Shown piece by piece: positions 1-6,720 of a stretch of 11,679 bases of DNA. Each line of letters starts with the position of its first letter. Position 1 is the first letter of the stretch. Origin of the DNA: JBDRMN01 sp043812055 (GTDB lineage: Bacteria; Patescibacteriota; Gracilibacteria; JAHISY01); the NCBI GenBank assembly GCA_043812055.1, contig JBDRMN010000040.1, positions 1-11,679 on the forward strand, read 5' to 3'. The notes beneath the pieces are model-generated. The model was not told where the DNA came from, searched no databases, and worked only from the letters and a program-made list of their open reading frames with translations. The translations under genes and the position numbers were made by a program.

Positions 1-1352
1 TACGCTTTCGCAGCGATATCTGTGATATCCATAATCGGCTGCATGATGGCGGCGACGAGACCACCGACGAGCGTGCCGATGATTACGATAATTACTGGCT
101 CCATGATGGTGCTGAGGTTTTTCACGAAGATCTCGATTTCCTCATCGTAAAATTCGGCGATTTTTTCCGAAACACTACCGAGCTGGGCAGTCTGTTCACC
201 GACCAAGATCATACTGACCACGAGATCGGGGAAGAGTTTGTCGTGTTCGATGATTTTATGAATGGGGATACCTCGCTCGACGTCCTCTTTCACTTCTAGG
301 AGACGCTGGCGGTAAACTTCGTTGCCGACCGCATTGGCGGTGATCTCGATTGCCCGGACGATCGCTACTCCTGAGCTGGAGAGTAGGGCCAGCTGCCGGG
401 CGAAGGACGCCAAAGCTGCTTTTTGGTTCAGCTGACCGAAAAGCGGCAACCGTAACATCAGGCCATCCCAAGCCACTTTTCCGGTAGGGCTTTTCTTCCA
501 AAATTTTAAGAAAACAACGCCGCCTACCAAAATAAAGGTAACGAGTAACCAGTTGGGAATATGAAGGGTGGAAGCAATAAACCAATTGGAAGTGCCAACC
601 AAAATGCGGGTGGACAGAGGTAATTCCACACCAGATCCGACGAAAAGCTCGCTTAGTTTGGGGATCACGAGGGTCATTAGCAAAATCACCGCACCGACCA
701 AAACTGTCAAAACAACCCCCGGATAAATCATGGCCGAACGAATTTTGCGTGACAGGTTGGCGCTTTTTTCGGTCTCGATAGCAAGACTGGTGAGAGTTTT
801 ATTGAGCTGACCGGAAGCTTCACCGGCGGCAATGATTCCGATCTCGGCCTGGGTGAAAACCTCACCGTGTTCAGCCAAGGCTTGGGAAAAACTATTACCG
901 CCTTCAACCCGGTCTGCTGTGTCTGCCAGGATAAGTCCGAGCTTTTTATTGCTAACTTGTTCACTGAGCACTCGCAGCGATTTCACAATCGAAAGTCCGG
1001 CATTGATCATCACCGAGAGTAAGCGGAAAGCAATTGCCTTATCCTGCGCTTTGACCTTGGAGTGGGTGACCAGGTATGTATCCAAAGATTTTAGAGTCGC
1101 GATGATTGAGCGGGGCTTAGTCTTGTCCCTGGTATCTGCTTGGGTTTCTCCGGAAGAATCCTTTGATCCAGTGGTCTTGCCATGGTCCGGCTTACCGCCT
1201 GCCTTGGGGGTCCCTTTGGTTTGCTCGAGCGCGACCACATTTAGCTGCCTTTCGTTAAAAAGCCTATCGGCGGCTTCGAGCTTACTGGCAGCTTCAATCG
1301 TGCCAGTCAGCTCTTTGCCGTTTTTAGCGCGAGCGGTGTAGGTGAATAACAT
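1..1352 (-). CDS. pilC: Type IV pilus / type II secretion inner-membrane platform protein PilC/GspF (C-terminal end cut by window edge)
   Basis: This polytopic inner-membrane protein forms the platform on which the assembly ATPase acts to extrude pilin or pseudopilin. The ATG is at 1352 and 450 codons are visible with no stop. Family members are usually about 400 residues, so only a few C-terminal residues should be missing. Residues 3-42 form the short N-terminal GspF domain (FTYTARAKNGKELTGTIEAA and following). Residues 45-80 are a Gly/Lys/Ser/Thr-rich linker longer than usual. Two GspF/T2SF helical domains follow at about 105-230 and 310-440; the first has the motif GEASGQL at 177-183 and the second GEQTAQLG at 385-392. 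Membrane helices are predicted by eye at about 208-231, 266-284 and 417-440. It starts 12 bases after the ATPase stop and so is probably cotranscribed. No Shine-Dalgarno sequence is visible; the ATG is preceded by the pyrimidine-rich CTTCCCTTAT. Family assignment is firm, but PilC versus GspF cannot be separated from sequence alone. Confidence 0.93.
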   Translation of the reverse strand, partial: MLFTYTARAKNGKELTGTIEAASKLEAADRLFNERQLNVVALEQTKGTPKAGGKPDHGKTTGSKDSSGETQADTRDKTKPRSIIATLKSLDTYLVTHSKVKAQDKAIAFRLLSVMINAGLSIVKSLRVLSEQVSNKKLGLILADTADRVEGGNSFSQALAEHGEVFTQAEIGIIAAGEASGQLNKTLTSLAIETEKSANLSRKIRSAMIYPGVVLTVLVGAVILLMTLVIPKLSELFVGSGVELPLSTRILVGTSNWFIASTLHIPNWLLVTFILVGGVVFLKFWKKSPTGKVAWDGLMLRLPLFGQLNQKAALASFARQLALLSSSGVAIVRAIEITANAVGNEVYRQRLLEVKEDVERGIPIHKIIEHDKLFPDLVVSMILVGEQTAQLGSVSEKIAEFYDEEIEIFVKNLSTIMEPVIIVIIGTLVGGLVAAIMQPIMDITDIAAKA

Positions 1353-1364
1353 ATAAGGGAAGTA

Positions 1365-2666
1365 TTATTTTTTGGAAATGAGTTCTTTTTTGGCCATTTG
1401 CTCGGGTTCGTTAGTCTCTTCAGCTACGGAACGAGCTACGGCATAGACTTCTTCGGGGGTGCTGATACCGGTAACAATTTTTTCGACACCATCATGCTCG
1501 AGAGTTTTCATTCCGCCGCTGATGGCCTTCGTCTCGATCGCCTCAGGAGTGGCTCCTTTGAGGATTAGATCTTTGATCTGAGTATTCATCTCCAGGATTT
1601 CATAGATACCGATACGTCCTTTGTAGCCGGTATCGCCACATTCTTTACAGCCAGCGCCCCGGTAAACTTTGATATCTTTGGTTTTGCCGATTCCCAGTTT
1701 TTTGCGCTGATCTGGATTCATCGACTCGATGGCCCGGTCAAGTTTCTGCTCAAGTGCTGGGGTGAGCTGGTCCTCTTGCTTACACTTCTCACAGATTCGA
1801 CGGATCAGTCTCTGGGCGACTACAGCGTTGAGAGTAGCTGTGATGAGGAAGGCCGGCGTACCCATATCCAGCAGACGGATGATGGTCGAGACAGCTGAAT
1901 TCGTATGGATAGTGGAGAGAACGAGGTGACCAGTGAGCGAGGCCTCGATAGCCACTTCGATTGTCTCACGGTCACGAATCTCACCAACCATCATGATGTC
2001 CGGATCCTGGCGGAGTCCCGTACGGAGTCCGAAGGCAAAGGTGTAATCAATTGCCGGATGAACCTGACTTTGATTGAGGCCATCCATCTGGATTTCCACC
2101 GGATCCTCGATAGTCATGATGTTGACCTTGGGGGTGTTTAAGATGTCAAGGCAGGAATAGAGAGTGGTCGTCTTACCCGAACCGGTGGGACCGGTTGTGA
2201 GCAAGATTCCGTTGGGAGTGCTGATGGCCTTTTTGAGAATTTTGAGATTGTGTTCCTCGATCCCGAGCTCATCTAGTTTGGGGATCTTGCGGCTGCGATC
2301 CTGGATTCGCATCACGATTTTTTCACCGTGGACTGTAGGGAGTGTGCTCACCCGAAGGTCCAGGTCTTTACCTTCTTTAGTCGTTACTCGAGTACGTCCG
2401 TCTTGGGGGATTCTAGTCTCATCGATCTTCAGGTTACTCATGATCTTGATGCGACTGACGACGGCAGCGTGCAGAGAGGGCGGGTATTCCACGATCTGGC
2501 GGAGAATCCCGTCGACCCGGAAGCGAATACGCACAGTGTACTCTGCTGGCTCGATGTGGATATCAGAACTCCGGAGCTCAATCGCGTAGTCGACGACATT
2601 AGCCGCGATCTGCGGGACGTCGCTGGCGATGATAGCGCTCTGGAGATCGGTGATCTTATCGGCCAT
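1365..2666 (-). CDS. pilB: PilB/GspE-family assembly ATPase, short form lacking the MshEN N-terminal domain
   Basis: This is a cytoplasmic hexameric secretion ATPase that powers pilus or pseudopilus assembly. It is 433 residues long. The N-domain is at about 15-125 and includes SSDIHIEP at 33-40. The RecA-like domain carries Walker A GPTGSGKT at 159-166, an Asp box TIEDPVE at 185-191, Walker B DIMMVGEIRD at 223-232 and a His box TGHLVLSTIHTN at 245-256. Cysteines 292, 295, 340 and 343 form the two CxxC pairs of the zinc-binding C-terminal element found in PilB/GspE but not in PilT. This argues for an extension rather than a retraction motor. A TAA lies in frame directly before the ATG at 2666, so there is no upstream extension and the N-terminal MshEN domain of classical PilB is absent. 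The ATG sits 33 bases after the PilO-like stop. No Shine-Dalgarno is visible. Confidence 0.94.
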   Translation of the reverse strand: MADKITDLQSAIIASDVPQIAANVVDYAIELRSSDIHIEPAEYTVRIRFRVDGILRQIVEYPPSLHAAVVSRIKIMSNLKIDETRIPQDGRTRVTTKEGKDLDLRVSTLPTVHGEKIVMRIQDRSRKIPKLDELGIEEHNLKILKKAISTPNGILLTTGPTGSGKTTTLYSCLDILNTPKVNIMTIEDPVEIQMDGLNQSQVHPAIDYTFAFGLRTGLRQDPDIMMVGEIRDRETIEVAIEASLTGHLVLSTIHTNSAVSTIIRLLDMGTPAFLITATLNAVVAQRLIRRICEKCKQEDQLTPALEQKLDRAIESMNPDQRKKLGIGKTKDIKVYRGAGCKECGDTGYKGRIGIYEILEMNTQIKDLILKGATPEAIETKAISGGMKTLEHDGVEKIVTGISTPEEVYAVARSVAEETNEPEQMAKKELISKK

Positions 2667-2699
2667 TTATCTTTTTGTTTTAACGGTTTGCCCAGTCGG

Positions 2700-3347
2700 C
2701 TATTTTTTTGCTGGAGCACCTTCCAAGATAGACGGCAGAGCGTACGCGTTGACCGAGAGGTCCACATTGATTTCTTCGCGCACAGAATCAGAATCCCGAT
2801 CTTTGACTTGGAGGTTGACTTCCTGGACGTCCAGCAAACGACTAGCCTTGTTTCCCGCTACGATGTTGCCCGTACGCTCCAGGTAGCGCAGAAAAGCCAT
2901 CAGTTTTTCTTTTGTCGCAACGAAATTGACCTTGAGAGGTATCGTGATGTGGTCGACGTCTTTCGTCTCGACCAATCTGCCGAAGTTGATCGAACTGAGG
3001 ATGAGCGAATCATCTTTGCCGGCGAGCTCATTCGTGTAGGCTTCGAGTTCACGAACGATCTTGGTTTGCTCAGCAGTTTCCGGCAGGATTGCTGTAATTG
3101 TCCGCTGGTCAGTGGCGGCCCGAGCGCCGTATTCTGTTTTCAGTGCCCGGTAGATGTCTCGCTCAGCCTCTAGTTTTGTTTCGATGGCGCTGATTTCACT
3201 CTGGAGCATTTCGACCCGAACACTTTTGGTTCGCAGCTCCTGGTAATTGGGCCAGACACTGAAAACAGCGACGACCACGACAATCGCAGCAGCGAGACCC
3301 AAACGGATCTTGGCAGCTTGCCGGAGACGGGTTTCATATTTAGGCAT
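2700..3347 (-). CDS. pilO: PilO-like inner-membrane alignment protein
   Basis: A 215-residue bitopic protein resembling PilO/GspM, which pairs with PilN through coiled coils and connects the inner-membrane platform to the rest of the pilus machine. Residues 1-14 are basic and cytoplasmic. One membrane helix spans about 15-34 (LGLAAAIVVVVAVFSVW). A heptad-like helix follows at about 38-75 (LRTKSVRVEMLQSEISAIET). After it comes a compact alpha/beta domain at about 85-205 with the PilO-like stretch ITIPLKVNFVATKEKLMAFL at 133-152, followed by the strand-turn VQEVNLQVKD at 174-183. The architecture and the position between a PilN-like gene and the ATPase support the call; primary sequence conservation in this family is low. 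It starts 29 bases after the upstream stop. No Shine-Dalgarno is visible; CTTATCCC precedes the ATG. Confidence 0.75.
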   Translation of the reverse strand: MPKYETRLRQAAKIRLGLAAAIVVVVAVFSVWPNYQELRTKSVRVEMLQSEISAIETKLEAERDIYRALKTEYGARAATDQRTITAILPETAEQTKIVRELEAYTNELAGKDDSLILSSINFGRLVETKDVDHITIPLKVNFVATKEKLMAFLRYLERTGNIVAGNKASRLLDVQEVNLQVKDRDSDSVREEINVDLSVNAYALPSILEGAPAKK

Positions 3348-3376
3348 GGGATAAGAAAAAATTAAGAATGCGAAAA

Positions 3377-5215
3377 TTATTGATTAAGAATAGCCCTCAG
3401 TAGGTCGAAGGGGTCGGTGAAGGCAAACATTTCCTCCACAACCAGAACTTCGGCCGGATTAGTCCGGGTACTTGTATAGTCGGTTGCGTGGAGCTCACTG
3501 ACTGACTCTTCGTTGAGTACGACTTCCGGGGAAAGTGAAAAATCAAGCTCTTGAAGGGCTTCCAGATCGAGCACTTCCTTGCCGGTAACCCCCCCTGTGG
3601 AAAGTGTGGCTGATCTGGCGATCTCAGCGTCACGCTCGTCGGCAAGGCTTGGATCCTGGAGTCTCAGTTTGAAATTAAGCGGAGTTATCATTTTGCCCTG
3701 GCGGTCCTTGCTTTTGGAGAAAGTAAAACCTTCTACGTCTTGGAAGTATTTGCTAGCCTCGAAAGCGTCGATCATGTCACTTAGAAGGGTGAAATTTTTA
3801 TTGGCGTAAGCATTGGCTCCGGTCACGTTACCGCGGAGCTCAATTTCATTTTTACTGGTTTTTCCGGCGTAACCGATGAAATCCACCAATTTGTCGTCAG
3901 GATCGATATCAGCACGGGCATCGGGTGGGGTTTTATTGGTATCACGTTCGAGATCAGCACCCAAACGAGTGATTTTTTCCACTCGGTCAATGACACTGGC
4001 CCAGGCGATTTTGCCACCACGGAGCTTGGTGATGGTATTGACCTTGCCGATGTTTTTGGCGATAACTGCGGCGGACCTCAAATCACCACCGGACTCCGGG
4101 CTTCCGGGACTGTCGATGATCCGGATGACCTTTTGGTAAATTTCGTTGTCGGTAATTCTGGCGAGTATGAGAGTGGCCACGTCCGCTAAAGCTTTGTCGA
4201 AGCTGCTGGGTCGTTGGACTGAGATACCTTGGACAGCACTGCGGAGAGCTAGTACAGTCTCCCGGGTGCTGCTGTCGGCCTCGCTCAAGTCAATCGCGGT
4301 CGCCTGTTTTTTGATATCGATAACCAGATTTTTGAGGTTGAGATCTTTCACTTTAATCAAGATGTTTTTGGCCAGAGACTGGGCAGCACTGAAGCGGGCC
4401 TTCAAAACAGCCGAAGGAAAATCAGTCTCGGCAAGGTCAATTGTTTCGAGGATGGTGGTTAAGTTGCTCAGATTGTTTTCAATTTCCCCATCGGTTTTGA
4501 TTGCGGTTTGAGCGAGTTCCTGAGCCTTGGCTAAGATTTCACCCAGGGCGCTTCTGGCAAATTCTGCCCGAATTTGCTGGGCGTTTTCGAGACTGAGAAT
4601 CTCTGATTCAGAGAGATAGATGATTTCTCCATTTTCGTTGACTGTCTTGTAAAGTGTTTCGGGGCTGCTTGTACTGCTGCTGCGAGGGACGACTCTTTCT
4701 CCCTGCGGACGTTCGTAATTCAAAATTGGATTTTCGAGATCGAGCTCAAGGATAGTATTGGCGATACCCTCGATGCGCAGCAATTTGCTGAATTTCTTGG
4801 TATCCGCGTAATCAGTCTGCAACTGGCTAAGAAGCTGTCCCTTGTGGTTAATTTCGGTGGTGAGATTTTGCTTGCCAGCTTTTGCGTGGAAATAATTACT
4901 TTCACCCAGCATGGCGAAGAAATAGAGCCATGCTCCGAGAGAGACAATGACTGCGAGAGTCAGTACTGCCTTGGCAGTGCTCAGAGCGGAACGCGCCTTT
5001 TCTTTTTCGTTCTCTTTTTCGACGGGTTCCTGAGGGCTCTCGGGCCGTTGCCGTGGGCCGCTGCTGACCTCCTTCTCAGCCTGGCGCACGATTGCGTTCA
5101 CGAGCGAGCTTTTGAAGCCACCCTCACGATCCTCAGAGTACCCGGCTTTACCGGTCAGTTTTTCCCAGAACGAAGGTACGTTATCCTCGTCGGGTTTAGG
5201 AGAGTTTGCTGTCAT
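3377..5215 (-). CDS. pilN: Oversized PilN-like inner-membrane protein, first gene of the pil operon
   Basis: A 612-residue protein with one membrane helix at about 82-103 (AKAVLTLAVIVSLGAWLYFF). Before it lie about 80 charged, probably disordered residues; after it a helical region that may be coiled coil (110-150). Residues 400-520 look like the PilN periplasmic domain: WASVIDRVEKIT at 405-416, a strand IELRGNVTGANAY at 458-470, a helix LLSDMIDAFEASKYFQDVEG at 477-496, and a strand LNFKLRLQD at 513-521. This matches the usual PilN order of W-x(n)-L, G-x-A and helix-strand. Ordinary PilN is about 200 residues. Here about 240 mainly helical residues (150-390) are inserted between the membrane stalk and the domain, and an acidic tail of about 90 residues follows it. 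The N-terminal INLLP motif with which PilN normally binds PilM is not visible. Operon position, directly before the PilO-like gene, supports the call. A different bitopic pilus subunit remains possible. Confidence 0.6.
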   Translation of the reverse strand: MTANSPKPDEDNVPSFWEKLTGKAGYSEDREGGFKSSLVNAIVRQAEKEVSSGPRQRPESPQEPVEKENEKEKARSALSTAKAVLTLAVIVSLGAWLYFFAMLGESNYFHAKAGKQNLTTEINHKGQLLSQLQTDYADTKKFSKLLRIEGIANTILELDLENPILNYERPQGERVVPRSSSTSSPETLYKTVNENGEIIYLSESEILSLENAQQIRAEFARSALGEILAKAQELAQTAIKTDGEIENNLSNLTTILETIDLAETDFPSAVLKARFSAAQSLAKNILIKVKDLNLKNLVIDIKKQATAIDLSEADSSTRETVLALRSAVQGISVQRPSSFDKALADVATLILARITDNEIYQKVIRIIDSPGSPESGGDLRSAAVIAKNIGKVNTITKLRGGKIAWASVIDRVEKITRLGADLERDTNKTPPDARADIDPDDKLVDFIGYAGKTSKNEIELRGNVTGANAYANKNFTLLSDMIDAFEASKYFQDVEGFTFSKSKDRQGKMITPLNFKLRLQDPSLADERDAEIARSATLSTGGVTGKEVLDLEALQELDFSLSPEVVLNEESVSELHATDYTSTRTNPAEVLVVEEMFAFTDPFDLLRAILNQ

Positions 5216-5252
5216 AGTGGAGAATTAATATTTGCAGTAAGATTATCGGAGT

Positions 5253-5281
5253 ATTTTATCACATTTATCCGGGAAAAACAA
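5253..5281 (-). promoter_or_regulatory. Candidate sigma-70 promoter of the pil operon
   Basis: Reading the minus strand, TTGTTT (5281-5276) and TAAAAT (5258-5253) are separated by exactly 17 bases. The -10 matches TATAAT at five of six positions; the -35 matches only the TTG core. Transcription would begin around 5246, giving a leader of about 30 bases before the pilN-like ATG at 5215. Assignment is by eye only. Confidence 0.45.
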
Positions 5282-5541
5282 GCAGTCCAAGCGGAAATCT
5301 GTAAGCACTGGCTGGTTTCGCCGATACGAGGACCCTGATGCATGCTGGTGTCGGAATGAATCAACTTTTCCATTGAAAATTTAAGGTCAGACTCTTTCGC
5401 CTCACGGGAAAATGTTTGTGGCAACCGGCGTGCATGACGAAGTGGTTTTTTGATGATTGGGGTCATGAATTGTCGGCTTCGGGGCATTACACAGACTAGG
5501 GCTAGAATGAAGTTCCGGTAACCAAAAAACGGCACCCCCTT

Positions 5542-5547
5542 TATAAT
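5542..5547 (+). promoter_or_regulatory. Possible -10 element for a folD leader transcript
   Basis: A perfect TATAAT stands alone in a moderately GC-rich stretch, facing folD. I see no convincing -35 at 16-18 bases upstream and no extended -10 TG. If used, transcription would start near 5554 and leave a leader of about 175 bases before folD. Confidence 0.25.
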
Positions 5548-5688
5548 TTTTTGTCAGGAGTTCAGTGTAAGGAGATGGATTTTATTGATTTTTTAGACAG
5601 GCTGTCAAGGTTATTCCGGTGTTTTCTTTTCCGAGGAGTAAGCCCGATTCCCTTATTTGAATTCGTGGCCGGGCTTCTCTAAAATAAC

Positions 5689-5719
5689 CCCCGCTTTGCT
5701 ACGGCGAGGCTTTTGTTTT
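5689..5719 (+). terminator. Imperfect terminator-like hairpin just upstream of folD
   Basis: CCCCGC (5689-5694) can pair with GCGAGG (5704-5709) with one C-A mismatch and a 9-base loop. A T-rich run follows (TTTTGTTTT, 5711-5719). It ends only 10 bases before the folD ATG, so it would act as an attenuator of folD or as the end of a short upstream RNA. The stem is short and imperfect, so the call is tentative. Confidence 0.25.
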
Positions 5720-5729
5720 CTCTCCTCCG

Positions 5730-6560
5730 ATGCAACTTCTCGACGGTAAGCGGCTCTCTGAGAAAATTCTTCGCTCGATACAACGAAGAGTGGCTGCAAG
5801 CAAGTGCAGAATTGGTCTGGCGGTTGTTTTGATAGGTCGGCATCCGGCAAGTATTGCTTACGTCAGGCAAAAGAAACTGGCTGCCAAACATGTCGGAATG
5901 TTCTTTCGGGAAATCAAGTTAGCAGCCAAGACTTCCGAAAAACGCTTGCTGAACGAAATTAAAAAACTTAATGCGGATAAAAAAATTCACGGCCTTATCG
6001 TTCAGTTGCCGTTACCTAGGCAGATCAACATTCAGAAGGTGCTGATGGCGGTTACACCGGCCAAGGATGTGGACGGATTCCATCCGCTGAATTTCGGGAA
6101 AGGATTTCTAAAATTACCAGCGCTAATACCGGCGACGCCAGCTGGAATTCTGCGTTTGTTGGATGCATACAAAATCCCTTTAAAAGGCCAAGAAGTTGTG
6201 ATTGTCGGTCATTCGAACATTATTGGTAAACCCCTGGCAGTTTTACTGTTCAACGCTAACGCTACGGTGACCGTTTGTCACGAATTCACCAAAAACCTGA
6301 AGGCGCACACGCAGCGAGCCGACATTCTGATTTCGGCCACCGGCGTTCCGAAATTGATCAAGGCTTCCATGGTAAAGCGTGGCGCAGTTGTGGTCGACTG
6401 CGGCTGTGCGAAAGTCGGCGGAGGGTTGGTCGGTGACGTTGACTTCGAGAATGTTAAGCGGAAAGTTCAGGCGATTACCCCGGTTCCGGGCGGGGTGGGG
6501 CCAATGACGGTAGCGACACTCATAGAGAACACGCTTAAGGCGGCTGGTAAAAATTTCTAA
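5730..6560 (+). CDS. folD: Bifunctional methylenetetrahydrofolate dehydrogenase / methenyltetrahydrofolate cyclohydrolase
   Basis: This cytosolic enzyme interconverts 5,10-methylene-THF, 5,10-methenyl-THF and 10-formyl-THF using NAD(P)+. The product is the formyl donor for purine synthesis and Met-tRNA formylation. The 276-residue length is normal for the family. Visible family motifs are YVRQK at 44-48 (substrate-contacting Tyr44 and catalytic Lys48), VQLPLP at 91-96 with Gln92, KDVDGFHP at 112-119 with Asp113, PATPAG at 134-139 (often PCTP in homologues), the Rossmann nucleotide motif GHSNIIGKP at 160-168, and the C-terminal signature PVPGGVGPMT at 251-260. The ATG gives the usual N-terminus LLDGKRLSEKI. 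There is no Shine-Dalgarno; the start is preceded by the pyrimidine-rich TCTCTCCTCCG. The TAA stop and the last codons merge into the downstream 163-base repeat. The purF/purD neighbourhood fits a purine one-carbon role. Confidence 0.96.
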   Translation: MQLLDGKRLSEKILRSIQRRVAASKCRIGLAVVLIGRHPASIAYVRQKKLAAKHVGMFFREIKLAAKTSEKRLLNEIKKLNADKKIHGLIVQLPLPRQINIQKVLMAVTPAKDVDGFHPLNFGKGFLKLPALIPATPAGILRLLDAYKIPLKGQEVVIVGHSNIIGKPLAVLLFNANATVTVCHEFTKNLKAHTQRADILISATGVPKLIKASMVKRGAVVVDCGCAKVGGGLVGDVDFENVKRKVQAITPVPGGVGPMTVATLIENTLKAAGKNF

Positions 6561-6720
6561 TTTCTAATTTTCAATTTTTAAACGATTTCCAATGTTTCAA
6601 TTTTAAATTTTCAAAGCAAAGACTGTTTCAAGCTGACCAGTTTGAGGTTTAAAAATTGAGAAATTAGTTAATTAAAAATCGTTTAAAAATTAGAAATTGA
6701 AAATTTAAAATTCATTACCA
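6558..6720. repeat. 163-base near-palindromic AT-rich intergenic repeat, copy 1 (folD-purF)
   Basis: It begins at the folD TAA and ends at the base before the purF ATG, the same length as copy 2 at 9665-9827. My hand alignment gives about 18 substitutions and a couple of single-base gaps, diverging only in the last 12 or so bases. Internally it is a long inverted repeat: AATTTTCAATTT (6566-6577) is the exact complement of 6694-6705, and AAACGATTT (6580-6588) of 6676-6684. A small inner hairpin, CAAGCT-GACC-AGTTTG, lies near 6629-6644. Much of the arms reads as degenerate 7-base units such as TTTCTAA and TTTTCAA. It fills the whole gap and holds no gene. Confidence 0.9.

Larger units (their letters stand above)
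5216..5729. other. Divergent intergenic region between the pil operon and folD
   Basis: These 514 bases separate the leftward pil operon from rightward folD. The left 70 bases hold the candidate pil promoter. From 5290 to 5535 I see no recognisable gene or RNA; a GTG-started open frame of 107 codons on the minus strand fills it and overlaps the pilN-like ATG by four bases, but it resembles no family I know. From 5542 to 5720 there is a TATAAT box, several potential hairpins and a T-rich run leading to folD. I found no tRNA, and nothing resembling a tetrahydrofolate riboswitch. Confidence 0.6.

Noticed and set aside
832..1341. Plus-strand frame of 169 codons opposite pilC
   Set aside because: It lies wholly antisense to a clearly recognised PilC/GspF coding sequence and has a composition typical of a shadow frame.
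2328..3173. Long plus-strand frame antisense to the ATPase and PilO-like genes
   Set aside because: The minus-strand frames carry clear Walker, His-box and zinc motifs; the plus-strand frame is a shadow with no recognisable domain.
5281..5350. Possible tRNA in the divergent intergenic region (GGTTTCGCC near 5312)
   Set aside because: No T-loop consensus, acceptor pairing or D-arm could be assembled around it on either strand.
5575..5682. A 35-codon plus-strand frame (ATG at 5575) right after AAGGAG
   Set aside because: The AAGGAG touches the ATG with no spacing, the peptide resembles nothing known, and the region is better explained as an RNA leader with hairpins.
6561..6720. The AT-rich spacers as CRISPR arrays or insertion-sequence ends
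   Set aside because: There are no regular identical repeats with unique spacers, no transposase and no target-site duplications; the structure is a single long inverted repeat in each copy.
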